Positions 33,399 to 41,434 of a DNA stretch of 64,000 nt are shown piece after piece. The position numbers and the translations under genes were made by a program. The notes under the pieces are model-generated. The model worked only from the letters and a program-made list of their open reading frames with translations. It did no database searches and was not told the origin of the DNA. The stretch comes from Peribacillus sp. FSL E2-0218 (lineage in GTDB: Bacteria > Bacillota > Bacilli > Bacillales > DSM-1321), in the NCBI RefSeq assembly GCF_037992945.1, contig NZ_CP150304.1, forward strand, positions 623,501 through 687,500, in the 5' to 3' direction. The first letter of the stretch is position 1. Every line of letters begins with the position of its first letter.

Positions 33399-33427
33399 AA
33401 GCGCGCCTGAGGCGCGCTTTCTTTTTC
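33399..33427 (+). terminator. Intercistronic hairpin/partial terminator
   Basis: AAGCGCGCC (33399-33407) and GGCGCGCTT (33411-33419) followed by TCTTTTT, between binding protein and permease. Partial termination would give excess binding protein. Confidence 0.75.
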
Positions 33428-33442
33428 GAAGGGGTGAAAGGA

Positions 33443-34087
33443 ATGGATATAATTGTTGCGGCTTTGCCTATGTTAGTAAAAGGACTTCAGGTGACGCTTT
33501 ACATCTTTGTGATTGCCATTATCCTAGGTTTTTTGATTGGTTTAGTAGTGGCCCTGCTGCGACTTGCCCCTATCAAGATCTTGAACTGGATTGCAAAGGT
33601 TTATGTGGATGCGATACGAGGGACGCCGTTCATCGTGCAGCTATTCTTTATATATTTCGGAGTGAATTCACTGAATCTCATCTCATTGAACAGTACGACA
33701 GCGGGAATAATCACCGTTGCAATCAATGCAGGAGCATATTTTGCTGAAATAATAAGAGCGGGGATACAATCCATTGATAAAGGCCAAACGGAAGCGGCAA
33801 GGTCAATCGGGTTCACTGGAACCCAAACGATGCGCTATGTCGTGCTGCCGCAAGCCTTTAGGAGGATGCTTCCTACGATTACGAACCAATCGATCATTAG
33901 CTTAAAAGATACTTCCCTATTGTCCGTCATCGGGATTGCCGATTTAACCCAGCAAGGCCAGATTCAAGCTTCGGCAACGTTTGAGGCATTCAAGATTTGG
34001 CTGGTTGTCGGTGTGATTTATTTCATCATCATTTATGTGATAACCCTAATTGCCAATTTCATTGAAAGGAGGGTTCAAGTGCGATGA
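33443..34087 (+). CDS. artQ: Amino-acid ABC transporter permease (ArtQ/GlnP-like)
   Basis: This 214-residue membrane subunit has about five helices. It begins with the HisM-type VKGLQVTLYIFVIAIILGFLIG segment, has RGTPFIVQLFFIYFG and the EAA coupling loop GQTEAARSIGFTGTQTMRYVVLPQAFRRMLP. ATG 33443 is preferred; GGGGTGAAAGGA precedes it. Its end overlaps the ATPase start as ATGA, showing translational coupling. As the only permease gene it presumably forms a homodimer. Confidence 0.88.
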   Translation: MDIIVAALPMLVKGLQVTLYIFVIAIILGFLIGLVVALLRLAPIKILNWIAKVYVDAIRGTPFIVQLFFIYFGVNSLNLISLNSTTAGIITVAINAGAYFAEIIRAGIQSIDKGQTEAARSIGFTGTQTMRYVVLPQAFRRMLPTITNQSIISLKDTSLLSVIGIADLTQQGQIQASATFEAFKIWLVVGVIYFIIIYVITLIANFIERRVQVR

Positions 34088-34818
34088 GCATCATTACCGT
34101 AAAAAACCTAAGAAAATCTTTTGGAGCTGTAGAGGTCTTAAAGGATATTAATGCAGAAGTGCAGGAAAAGGAAGTTATTTGTGTAATAGGCCCTTCTGGA
34201 TCAGGGAAAAGTACGTTTTTGCGTTGCCTGAACCTTCTTGAGGAGGTTACTGGCGGTGAGGTGATCGTAAACGGACATAATATAACCGATCCCAAAAGGA
34301 AAATCAATATTAACAAAGTAAGGCAAGAGGTAGGGATGGTCTTCCAGCATTTCAATCTATTTCCCCACAAGACGGTACTGGAAAACATCACATTGGGCCC
34401 GATTAAAATCCGCGCAACCGATAAAGCCGAGGCTGGCAGATTAGCACTTGAGCTATTGGATAAGGTGGGCCTGAGGGAAAAGGCAAATAGCTATCCAGGA
34501 GAACTTTCCGGCGGACAAAAGCAGCGGGTTGCCATTGCAAGGGCACTGGCGATGAATCCAAAGATCATGCTTTTCGACGAACCGACTTCTGCGCTTGATC
34601 CTGAAATGGTCGGAGATGTTTTAGAGGTAATGAAGCAGCTTGCCAAAGAGGGGATGACAATGGTCGTCGTCACGCATGAGATGGGCTTTGCCCGCGAAGT
34701 CGGTGACCGCGTCATTTTCATGGATGGCGGGTACATCGTTGAAGAAAATGAGCCGAGTGCATTATTCGGCAACCCACAGCATGAAAGAACCAAATCCTTC
34801 TTGAGTAAGGTGCTCTAA
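34084..34818 (+). CDS. artR: Amino-acid ABC transporter ATPase (ArtR/GlnQ-like)
   Basis: This 244-residue ATPase has Walker A GPSGSGKST, Q-loop GMVFQHFNLFPH, signature LSGGQKQRVAIARALA, Walker B IMLFDEPTSALDPE and switch His in VVVTHEM. The sequence is of the polar-amino-acid (PAAT) class. It overlaps the permease gene by 4 bp and is the last gene of the operon; a large terminator structure follows. Confidence 0.9.
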   Translation: MSIITVKNLRKSFGAVEVLKDINAEVQEKEVICVIGPSGSGKSTFLRCLNLLEEVTGGEVIVNGHNITDPKRKININKVRQEVGMVFQHFNLFPHKTVLENITLGPIKIRATDKAEAGRLALELLDKVGLREKANSYPGELSGGQKQRVAIARALAMNPKIMLFDEPTSALDPEMVGDVLEVMKQLAKEGMTMVVVTHEMGFAREVGDRVIFMDGGYIVEENEPSALFGNPQHERTKSFLSKVL

Positions 34819-35213
34819 GCAGGACGCAAGGATGGACAAGAACCATCGGATGGCCGGGCAAATAAGCTGGCCATGAAGGAAGTTGTGCATAAAGTGTGGA
34901 CAAAGGAATGCGGGACACGAGGGAACCTCGATCGCGCAACCGTTTCCCTTCACTTTGTGCATAACTTTTTTTAATTTAGGGAAAAGAAGCCTTTAGCAGG
35001 TGCGTGCAAAGGGTTAGATCATTAATATGGAAGGTGTCTAAATTCGCGAGTAAAGCAAGAAAAGGATGCCGTTTGTGCCTTCGTGGGTGAGCGGAACGAA
35101 AGGATTTTTGATCGTGTCCGTACCATCATTTGTCGCAGTTGGGTCTTGCAATACAGCCAGCTTCTGCAAGCATGACTACGTGAATGATGCAGCTCTCTAG
35201 AACTACCATAATT
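34819..35213. other. Intergenic region with long terminator structure and a reading-frame fragment
   Basis: A 17-bp stem (34880-34896 with 34951-34967, two wobbles) encloses a 54-nt loop and is followed by a T-run; it ends the amino-acid transporter operon. On the other strand a TTG-started frame at 35038-35169 reads QKLAVLQDPTATNDGTDTI and PFVPLTHEGTNGILFLLYS, protein-like but with no ribosome-binding site, so it may be the tail of a lost gene. Confidence 0.45.
34880..34972 (+). terminator. Large-loop terminator after the amino-acid transporter
   Basis: AAGTTGTGCATAAAGTG and CACTTTGTGCATAACTT form the outer stem, with GGGAAC and GTTTCCC inside, followed by seven T. Confidence 0.7.
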
Positions 35214-35269
35214 CCAAATAACGAAAAAGAAACCTATACACCAGCATAGGTTTCTTTTTCGTTATTTGG
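35214..35269 (-). terminator. 24-bp perfect terminator stem of the PIG-L gene
   Basis: 35214-35237 pairs perfectly with 35246-35269 around ACACCAGC. The stem includes the stop codon of the leftward gene. Confidence 0.85.
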
Positions 35270-37769
35270 ATCCGTAACTGATCAGGTTCGTCATGATTCG
35301 GTATCCGCCTGGAACCTGGCCTTGAATTTGGCGGTAGAGGACAAGGTTGGTGTAGAGGTAGGTGCCTTTACCGTATTTGGCCAACAGGATTCCGCCATCG
35401 AATGGCGCTTCATTTGGATCGGCCATGGAGATGAATGTTTCGAATGAGGGGTCCCATTTCATTGGGAAGTACAATCCTCTTTCCTGCACCCAGTTTTCCC
35501 AGTCAGCCGCTGTTATTTTGTTTGGATAGTTGAAAAGCGGTGATTCTGGTTTCAGTACGTTTACCGCTGCCTTTTCATCCGTCACTCTCCACCGAATGGA
35601 AGGATTTCCGAGAGTAAGTGGATAGGGAGCAGTCGTCATGGCATCCCAGCCATCGCCCGGTTTGTGGTATTGAACGACGAGATGACCGCCGTTTTCCACA
35701 TATTGAAGCAAGCGTGCGTTATTGGCCTTTAAATCTTCCCTGGATAAATAGGCACGTATGCCTGTGACGATCGTATCGTATTGGCTCAAATCAGCTTCAG
35801 CCAAATCAGCAGGAGTCAACTTTGTAATGGCAAGCCCTGCATTGCTCAAATAATCTGCCACCTTATCAAATCCACTGTCGATGTAACCGACTTTTAACGA
35901 TGCGGGCATTAAAAGCTCAAATGCAGCGGTGTCGATGGCTGCAGGATATTGGTAGTAAAACGTCCCGATATGATCATAGGAAATTTCCTGGATGGTCGAT
36001 TTGAAGGTCTTACCGTGAACGGTGGCAGAGGCCTTGATCTGATAATCGCCATTTTGAATCGTTTTAGGCGGCGTGAGAGTGAATGTCACTTGCTTTTCTT
36101 CTAATTTTTCATTAAAGGATACAGTGGTTTTTTTAGGATGGACCTTCCAGTTCTTTGATATATTCAACGCCACTTTTGCAGATGCATTTCCTTGTGAATA
36201 ATTTTTCAGAGATACGGTCACGGGGATTTCTTCCTTTACATCAGCTGTATTCACCACGATATCTTCTGGTGAAAGGGAAAGGGCGACGTCGGGAAGGACT
36301 GCAATCGTTCCATCCAATTCTTCCAGGATGGATGTTTTTGTGCTGCCATACTCATAAGTAATGTTGGCTGTAATGGTTGGTCCGTCATAAGCCTGGTAAT
36401 AGGAGGCATCTTCGGGCACTTTAACTTGGTATGTGATCTTTGCCGCTTTATTCGGTGCAAGGCTGCCACTTTTGGATGTTGTTTTCGCCCTCCACCCTTT
36501 AGGCACGTTCACTGCAGCCGTCACTTTCTTTAATGTTTGCTTGCCATTATTTTTAAGTGTGATGGTCACCTTCGTTTTTTGTCCCCGAGTGAGGATCCTT
36601 GAATCTGCTGTAGCTTGAACATCCAATCCTGAAGAGACATAACTGACTGCTTGTAATTGCTCTTCTTTTAATGAAAGCTTATGGAGCAGGTCGTTCTTCA
36701 GCGCAGTGCTTAACTTGGCTTTTTTAACTTGTGCCCTTATGTTCCGCAGATGGGTGAGGGCTGTCTGGGATTTAGAAAAGACTCGTTTCTCATTTGGATA
36801 GGCTGCAATGACAGCATCCAATTTTCGTTGGATATCGGTCAATTCTTCCTTCAATCTTGAAGCCGATGGCGGGAGTTTTCCAGCCCATTCCGTGAAATTG
36901 TAAGGTACACCCGCAAAAAGGTCCTTATTTTTCTTGATATTGACGGCGCTTTGCTTCAAATCCAGATGGATTTGGCGGGGTTCTGCAGGAATATCGGAAC
37001 CCATGCCTTGGCTTTTATGGAGGTATCGGGATTGTTCCCCAAGCTGTGGATAAGTCATGCCGTAGATGGGATCATATTTGCCTATTTCAATGGAAGTGGC
37101 GGCTTGATCTGCTGAGGAAACAGGTACATACAACTTTTTAACTTGCCATACCGATAGGCCCTGCTTCAATTGTTGCGGAAAAATGGCCGGATCTGCCGCG
37201 TCCTTAAAGGCACGCTCACTTAAAATGGTCATCGTACGGTGATGTCCATGCTGGGTATCATCGTTTTGGAAGGATGGCATCAAGATATCGGGCTGGTATG
37301 TTCGGATAAAGCGGATGAGCCGTTCATACGTAAGCTGCTCTCCCCATTTTTCCAATGTCTCCTCAGGCGTTTTCGAGAAGCCGAAATCATAGATCGGGTC
37401 GGACGTCGTTTCACTTAGATGATAGGCCTTCACTCCGGTAATTTTGGCGGCCTCTATCATTTCCCTCGAACGGATAATTCCAAGCGCATTGTCCAGTTCA
37501 TCGCCAATTTCGTTTTGTCCGCCTTCACCCCTGTTTGCAATCAGGCTCGAAGTCTTCACGCCCAATCCTCTTGATAGGTAAGCGAGAAAGTCACTGCGTT
37601 CATCATCTGGGTGGGCACCGCTGTTTAGGAATGAAACGGTTGTCTCTAGCGGCTTAACAGCATTCCATAACGCGACATTGGTTTTCACCGGCTTTGCTGA
37701 AACCCCATCGAACCGCAATGGCACGAGCACCAACATAAGGGAAAGCAAAGCTATCCATGCTTTTTCCAT
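35262..37769 (-). CDS. Secreted PIG-L family deacetylase with NEW3-type domains
   Basis: This 835-residue exported protein has a signal peptide (cleavage near VSA, residue 25). The LmbE/PIG-L zinc amidase domain follows, with GAHPDDERSD (His 53, Asp 55, Asp 56) and a second metal motif TQHGHHRTM near residue 172. Middle repeats (VTITLKNNGKQTLKKVTAAV, PVTVSLKNYSQGNASAKVAL) are NEW3/Ig-like carbohydrate-associated domains. The C-terminus (FDKVADYLSNAGL, VENGGHLVVQYHKPG) resembles a glutamine-amidotransferase-like fold. It likely removes N-acetyl groups from an extracellular glycan or glycoconjugate; the substrate is unknown. It diverges from the ROK regulator and shares a palindrome-bearing promoter region. 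Confidence 0.85.
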   Translation of the reverse strand: MEKAWIALLSLMLVLVPLRFDGVSAKPVKTNVALWNAVKPLETTVSFLNSGAHPDDERSDFLAYLSRGLGVKTSSLIANRGEGGQNEIGDELDNALGIIRSREMIEAAKITGVKAYHLSETTSDPIYDFGFSKTPEETLEKWGEQLTYERLIRFIRTYQPDILMPSFQNDDTQHGHHRTMTILSERAFKDAADPAIFPQQLKQGLSVWQVKKLYVPVSSADQAATSIEIGKYDPIYGMTYPQLGEQSRYLHKSQGMGSDIPAEPRQIHLDLKQSAVNIKKNKDLFAGVPYNFTEWAGKLPPSASRLKEELTDIQRKLDAVIAAYPNEKRVFSKSQTALTHLRNIRAQVKKAKLSTALKNDLLHKLSLKEEQLQAVSYVSSGLDVQATADSRILTRGQKTKVTITLKNNGKQTLKKVTAAVNVPKGWRAKTTSKSGSLAPNKAAKITYQVKVPEDASYYQAYDGPTITANITYEYGSTKTSILEELDGTIAVLPDVALSLSPEDIVVNTADVKEEIPVTVSLKNYSQGNASAKVALNISKNWKVHPKKTTVSFNEKLEEKQVTFTLTPPKTIQNGDYQIKASATVHGKTFKSTIQEISYDHIGTFYYQYPAAIDTAAFELLMPASLKVGYIDSGFDKVADYLSNAGLAITKLTPADLAEADLSQYDTIVTGIRAYLSREDLKANNARLLQYVENGGHLVVQYHKPGDGWDAMTTAPYPLTLGNPSIRWRVTDEKAAVNVLKPESPLFNYPNKITAADWENWVQERGLYFPMKWDPSFETFISMADPNEAPFDGGILLAKYGKGTYLYTNLVLYRQIQGQVPGGYRIMTNLISYGSK

Positions 37770-37827
37770 TTTTTATTTCAACCCCTTTCGATTTTTAAAA
37801 AGCTGTAATGAAGCAAGAAAATGTAGG

Positions 37828-37844
37828 TTAGTACTCATTTCTAA
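37828..37844. promoter_or_regulatory. 17-bp palindrome, candidate ROK operator 1
   Basis: TTAGTACTCATTTCTAA lies about 60 bp before the PIG-L start. It matches the second palindrome at 37957 at 12 of 17 positions and has the same outer TTAG/CTAA half-sites. Confidence 0.45.
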
Positions 37845-37956
37845 CGAACCTGAAAAAGAAGATATATAATGAATAACATTTATGGTTATATTTGTAAATG
37901 ATTAGAAGTAACTATTATAATCGGGCGGTTTAAACGAAAGAAATTGCCGAAATGAA

Positions 37957-37973
37957 TTAGTCATATTTACTAA
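37957..37973. promoter_or_regulatory. 17-bp palindrome, candidate ROK operator 2
   Basis: TTAGTCATATTTACTAA lies about 23 bp before the ROK gene start, a good place for autorepression. Half-sites TTAGT/ACTAA. Confidence 0.45.
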
Positions 37974-37995
37974 CTAACTAAGGTAAGGCCGTGAT

Positions 37996-39228
37996 GTGAT
38001 GAGTATGAAAAGAACACCTCGTCAACAAAGATATAACAATAAAAAAAGAATCATTCAATGCATCCGAGAATGTTCACCGATTTCAAGAGCAGAAATTGCC
38101 GGTAAGCTTCAACTTAGTAAGCCAACTGTTTCCATGGCGGTTGATGAGCTTATACAGGAGGAATGGATATATGAGAAGGGGATAGGCGAATCATCCTCCC
38201 AGGGAGGCAGGAGGCCCATTCAGCTCTTTTTCAATGAAAAGGCGGCATATATCATTGGCGCCGATATTGGCGGGACGAAGGTGAAAATCGTGTTATGTGA
38301 TTTATCCGGCAACATCCTGGCTGAAATTGGCTTTTTAACAAGTACTTATCTACAAACGGGTCTACTTAAACAGATGGCGCATGAAACGGAACGATTGATT
38401 GCCAAGAACCAGATTGTCAGAGACAGGATTTTAGGGATGGGGGTTGGGATTCCTGGGATTACGCAAACGGCAAGTGGATTGGTAATCGAGGCACCGAGTT
38501 TAGGATGGGTGCAGTATCCGTTTATAGGGGAAGCGAAACGTTTTTTCGATTTTCCGATTCATATCGACAATGATGTGAATGCGGCGGCCCTCGGAGAACA
38601 GTGGCTCGGCAATGCACGTAATAAGCGGAATGTACTGTTCATTGCAGTTGGTACGGGGATTGGAAGCGGCATTATCTTGAATAATCAGTTATACAGGGGA
38701 GCTTCCAGCGCAGCTGGGGAAATCGGGTATATGGTAACGGACAAAGAGGATATGAAACGTGAGTTCAAGCCGGTTTTCCGAAGATACGGCTACTTGGAAA
38801 GCGTTGCAGGGGGGAAAGCGATTGGCGATCACTATACCGAGGCTGTACGAAACAATCCTCATCATTCCTTGTTCGGGCAGGCCCAGTCTTCACAGCTTTC
38901 AGGGGCAGATGCTTTTTCATCCGCAGCGAAAGGTGATGCGACAGCAATCGAAGTCATTCATCAAGCGCTCGAACATTTAGCTTGCGGCGTTGTCAATGCG
39001 GCCAGTTTGTTAAATCCCGAGGTGATCATTTTAGGAGGTGGCGTCTTGCATTCAGCTGCATATATTTTACCTAGAATACAGGAGATCATTGATCGCTATC
39101 TTCCAAGTTCAGTAGAAATCAAACCAGCCAGACTGGGAGAAAACGCAGGTGTATTAGGAGCGGTATCCCTATTTTTGAGGGAGCATGATAGTGTCTTGAA
39201 TTTACGTGATGAGGGGGATCATATATGA
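37996..39228 (+). CDS. ROK-family transcriptional regulator
   Basis: This 410-residue protein has an N-terminal winged helix (about 15-75: SPISRAEIAGKLQLSKPTVS with recognition helix) and a C-terminal ROK fold: phosphate-1 motif GADIGGTKVKIVL, then GVGIPGI, HIDNDVNAAALGE and the VGTGIGSGIILN loop. The ROK zinc motif (CxCGxxGCxE) is missing: the corresponding stretch, FRRYGYLESVAGG, has no Cys. Thus ligand recognition differs from XylR/NagC/Mlc types. It probably controls its own operon and perhaps the divergent PIG-L gene. Its stop overlaps the next start as ATGA. ATG 37999 is an alternative start. Confidence 0.88.
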   Translation: MMSMKRTPRQQRYNNKKRIIQCIRECSPISRAEIAGKLQLSKPTVSMAVDELIQEEWIYEKGIGESSSQGGRRPIQLFFNEKAAYIIGADIGGTKVKIVLCDLSGNILAEIGFLTSTYLQTGLLKQMAHETERLIAKNQIVRDRILGMGVGIPGITQTASGLVIEAPSLGWVQYPFIGEAKRFFDFPIHIDNDVNAAALGEQWLGNARNKRNVLFIAVGTGIGSGIILNNQLYRGASSAAGEIGYMVTDKEDMKREFKPVFRRYGYLESVAGGKAIGDHYTEAVRNNPHHSLFGQAQSSQLSGADAFSSAAKGDATAIEVIHQALEHLACGVVNAASLLNPEVIILGGGVLHSAAYILPRIQEIIDRYLPSSVEIKPARLGENAGVLGAVSLFLREHDSVLNLRDEGDHI

Positions 39229-40307
39229 AATACAGCAAAAGAGTGTATCTTTCCTTATGGGCCTTATCGACGGCCCTATTGATTTCCGGTTGTAACGGAG
39301 CAGATACGGAAACGAATGGCGAAGCTGGCGGTGCCAAGGGAGGATTGGAAGACAAAATTGTGGTGTACTCGCCGCATGGAAAGGATATTTTAGCAAAATA
39401 TGAAAAGCAGTTCGAAGCTAAATATGGGATTGATGTCGAGTGGCTTGACATGGGGTCCCAGGAAATCCTCGACCGAGTTCGATCAGAGAAAAATAACCCG
39501 CAGGCAGACGTTTGGTGGGGAGCTCCTTCAACAAATTTCAATCAAGCTAAGGTTGATGGGCTGCTAGCTGCATATAAGCCAACCTATTCAAATAGCCTTG
39601 ATGAAGGATTCCACGATCCGGAATGGTTTTGGACGGGAACGAGCCAGACACCCGAAGTGATCATGTATAACAGCAACGAGCTTTCAAAGGATGAAGTTCC
39701 GCAAGATTGGGATGAATTGCTCGATCCGAAGTGGAAAGACGAAATCATCATCCGCTATCCGTTAGCCTCAGGTACGATGAGGACCATCTTTTCTTCGATG
39801 ATCTATCGTACGTATAAAGATGCGAAGGATCCAAAAGAAGGATATGACTGGTTAAAGAAACTCGACCAAAACACAAAGGAATATTCAGCAAATCCGGAAT
39901 TGATGTATAACAAGATAGCCAAAGGAGAGGGCTCCCTTTCCGTATGGGCCATGCCGGATGTCGTCATGCTGAAAGAAAATAAAAAGTATCCGTTCGAGTT
40001 CGTCATTCCGGAAAGCGGGACGCCGGTACTGACCGAAGGAATTGCCATCGTGGAAGGTGCCAAGCATCCGAAAGCGGCCGAAGCGTTTTATGAGTTCGTC
40101 AATTCGAAGGAAGCGGCAAAAAATCTAGCCGAAGAATTTTATCGGATCCCGACAAGAAGTGATGTACCGGATTTACCAGAATGGATTACGAGCACAAAAA
40201 TCAAAGCGATGGATATTGATTGGGATGTTTTCCAAGAAAAAGGTGATGAGTGGATGAAATATTGGGACGAAAACATTATAAGTGGGGATAAGGAAATTAA
40301 AGAATAA
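39225..40307 (+). CDS. ABC transporter substrate-binding lipoprotein, Fe3+/phosphonate type
   Basis: This 360-residue family-1 (iron/AfuA- or 2-aminoethylphosphonate-like) periplasmic-type binding protein has a lipobox LISGC with Cys near residue 23. It begins IVVYSPHGKDILAKYEKQF and then has VEWLDMGSQEILDRVRSE, NPQADVWWGAP and LTEGIAIVEGAKHPKAAEAF. These recur in FbpA/PhnS/ThiB-like receptors. Ligands in this group include ferric ion, chelates, thiamine, phosphonates and polyamines; which one applies is unknown. Coupled to the ROK regulator by a 4-bp overlap. Confidence 0.85.
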   Translation: MKYSKRVYLSLWALSTALLISGCNGADTETNGEAGGAKGGLEDKIVVYSPHGKDILAKYEKQFEAKYGIDVEWLDMGSQEILDRVRSEKNNPQADVWWGAPSTNFNQAKVDGLLAAYKPTYSNSLDEGFHDPEWFWTGTSQTPEVIMYNSNELSKDEVPQDWDELLDPKWKDEIIIRYPLASGTMRTIFSSMIYRTYKDAKDPKEGYDWLKKLDQNTKEYSANPELMYNKIAKGEGSLSVWAMPDVVMLKENKKYPFEFVIPESGTPVLTEGIAIVEGAKHPKAAEAFYEFVNSKEAAKNLAEEFYRIPTRSDVPDLPEWITSTKIKAMDIDWDVFQEKGDEWMKYWDENIISGDKEIKE

Positions 40308-40321
40308 GGAAGTGTCGTTGG

Positions 40322-41434
40322 ATGGCTTCAATAAAAATGGAAAATGTCCAAAAAGCCTTCGGAAAAACGATAGCTGTTGACCATTTAAACCTGGAAATCA
40401 ACGAAGGAGAATTTTTTACCTTTCTTGGACCGAGCGGCTGCGGTAAAACGACGACGCTTCGGATGATTGCCGGCTTTTATTATCCTACGAAAGGCATCGT
40501 CCGCTTTAGCGACAAAGATATGACGCGCGTACCGCCGGAAAAAAGAAATACAGGCATGGTATTTCAAAACTATGCTCTCTTTCCCCATATGACTGTTTTT
40601 GAAAATGTGGCATTTGGCCTGCGTGTTAGAAAAATCCCATCGTCGGAGTTAAAGACGAGAGTGCTGGATGCTCTCCAAAAAGTCAGGCTTGAGAGCTACC
40701 CAAACCGCCAAGTGAGCCAGTTAAGCGGCGGTCAGCAGCAGCGGGTGGCCCTTGCGAGAGCACTGGTGATCGAACCGGAAATATTGCTGCTGGATGAACC
40801 ATTAAGTAATTTGGACGCCAAGCTTCGTGATGAAATGAGGGGGGAGATATTAAGGCTTCAGCGAGATTATAAAATCACCACCATTTATGTCACGCATGAT
40901 CAAGCTGAAGCATTATCGATGAGTGATCGGATTGCTGTGTTCAATTATGGTGTATGTCATCAGGTCGGTACGCCGGCAGAAATTTATAATCAGCCGGCCA
41001 ATGATTTTGTGGCTGGTTTTATAGGTGAAAGTAACCTTTTACCCGTTCAAGTCAAAAGTGTGCAGCAAGAGAATGTAGTGGTCACGCTTAAAAACGTTGA
41101 TCATCCGATTACGATTGATGTTCCCAATCACGCTGGAGAGGGAGAGCCCATTTTGCGGACGGATAAGGACCTTGCCGTTTCGATTCGTCCCGAAGCCATC
41201 CGGATTTTGGATGTGGCAGAAGAAGGAGTGAATAGCTTTAAAGGGAAAATCGATTCCGTCCAATTTTTTGGTTCTGTGGTTACTATCACCGTAGCTGTTC
41301 AAAACGTGTTCCTGAGAGTGGATGTCTTGAATACTCATGAATTTAGACACTTTTATCAAGGGAAGGAAGTGCATGTTCAACTACCACAGAAACGGCTTCG
41401 GCTCATTCCGATTATAAGCGGTGATGCTCCATGA
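40322..41434 (+). CDS. ABC transporter ATPase (FbpC/PotA-like, with TOBE domain)
   Basis: This 370-residue ATPase has Walker A GPSGCGKTTT, Q-loop MVFQNYALFPHMTV, signature LSGGQQQRVALARAL, Walker B ILLLDEPLSNLDAKL and switch His TIYVTHDQAEA. Residues after about 240 form a TOBE-type regulatory domain (NLLPVQVKS, VSIRPEAIRIL). ATG 40322 follows AAGGAAGTG; the gap to the binding-protein gene is 14 bp and the end overlaps the permease gene by 4 bp. Confidence 0.9.
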   Translation: MASIKMENVQKAFGKTIAVDHLNLEINEGEFFTFLGPSGCGKTTTLRMIAGFYYPTKGIVRFSDKDMTRVPPEKRNTGMVFQNYALFPHMTVFENVAFGLRVRKIPSSELKTRVLDALQKVRLESYPNRQVSQLSGGQQQRVALARALVIEPEILLLDEPLSNLDAKLRDEMRGEILRLQRDYKITTIYVTHDQAEALSMSDRIAVFNYGVCHQVGTPAEIYNQPANDFVAGFIGESNLLPVQVKSVQQENVVVTLKNVDHPITIDVPNHAGEGEPILRTDKDLAVSIRPEAIRILDVAEEGVNSFKGKIDSVQFFGSVVTITVAVQNVFLRVDVLNTHEFRHFYQGKEVHVQLPQKRLRLIPIISGDAP

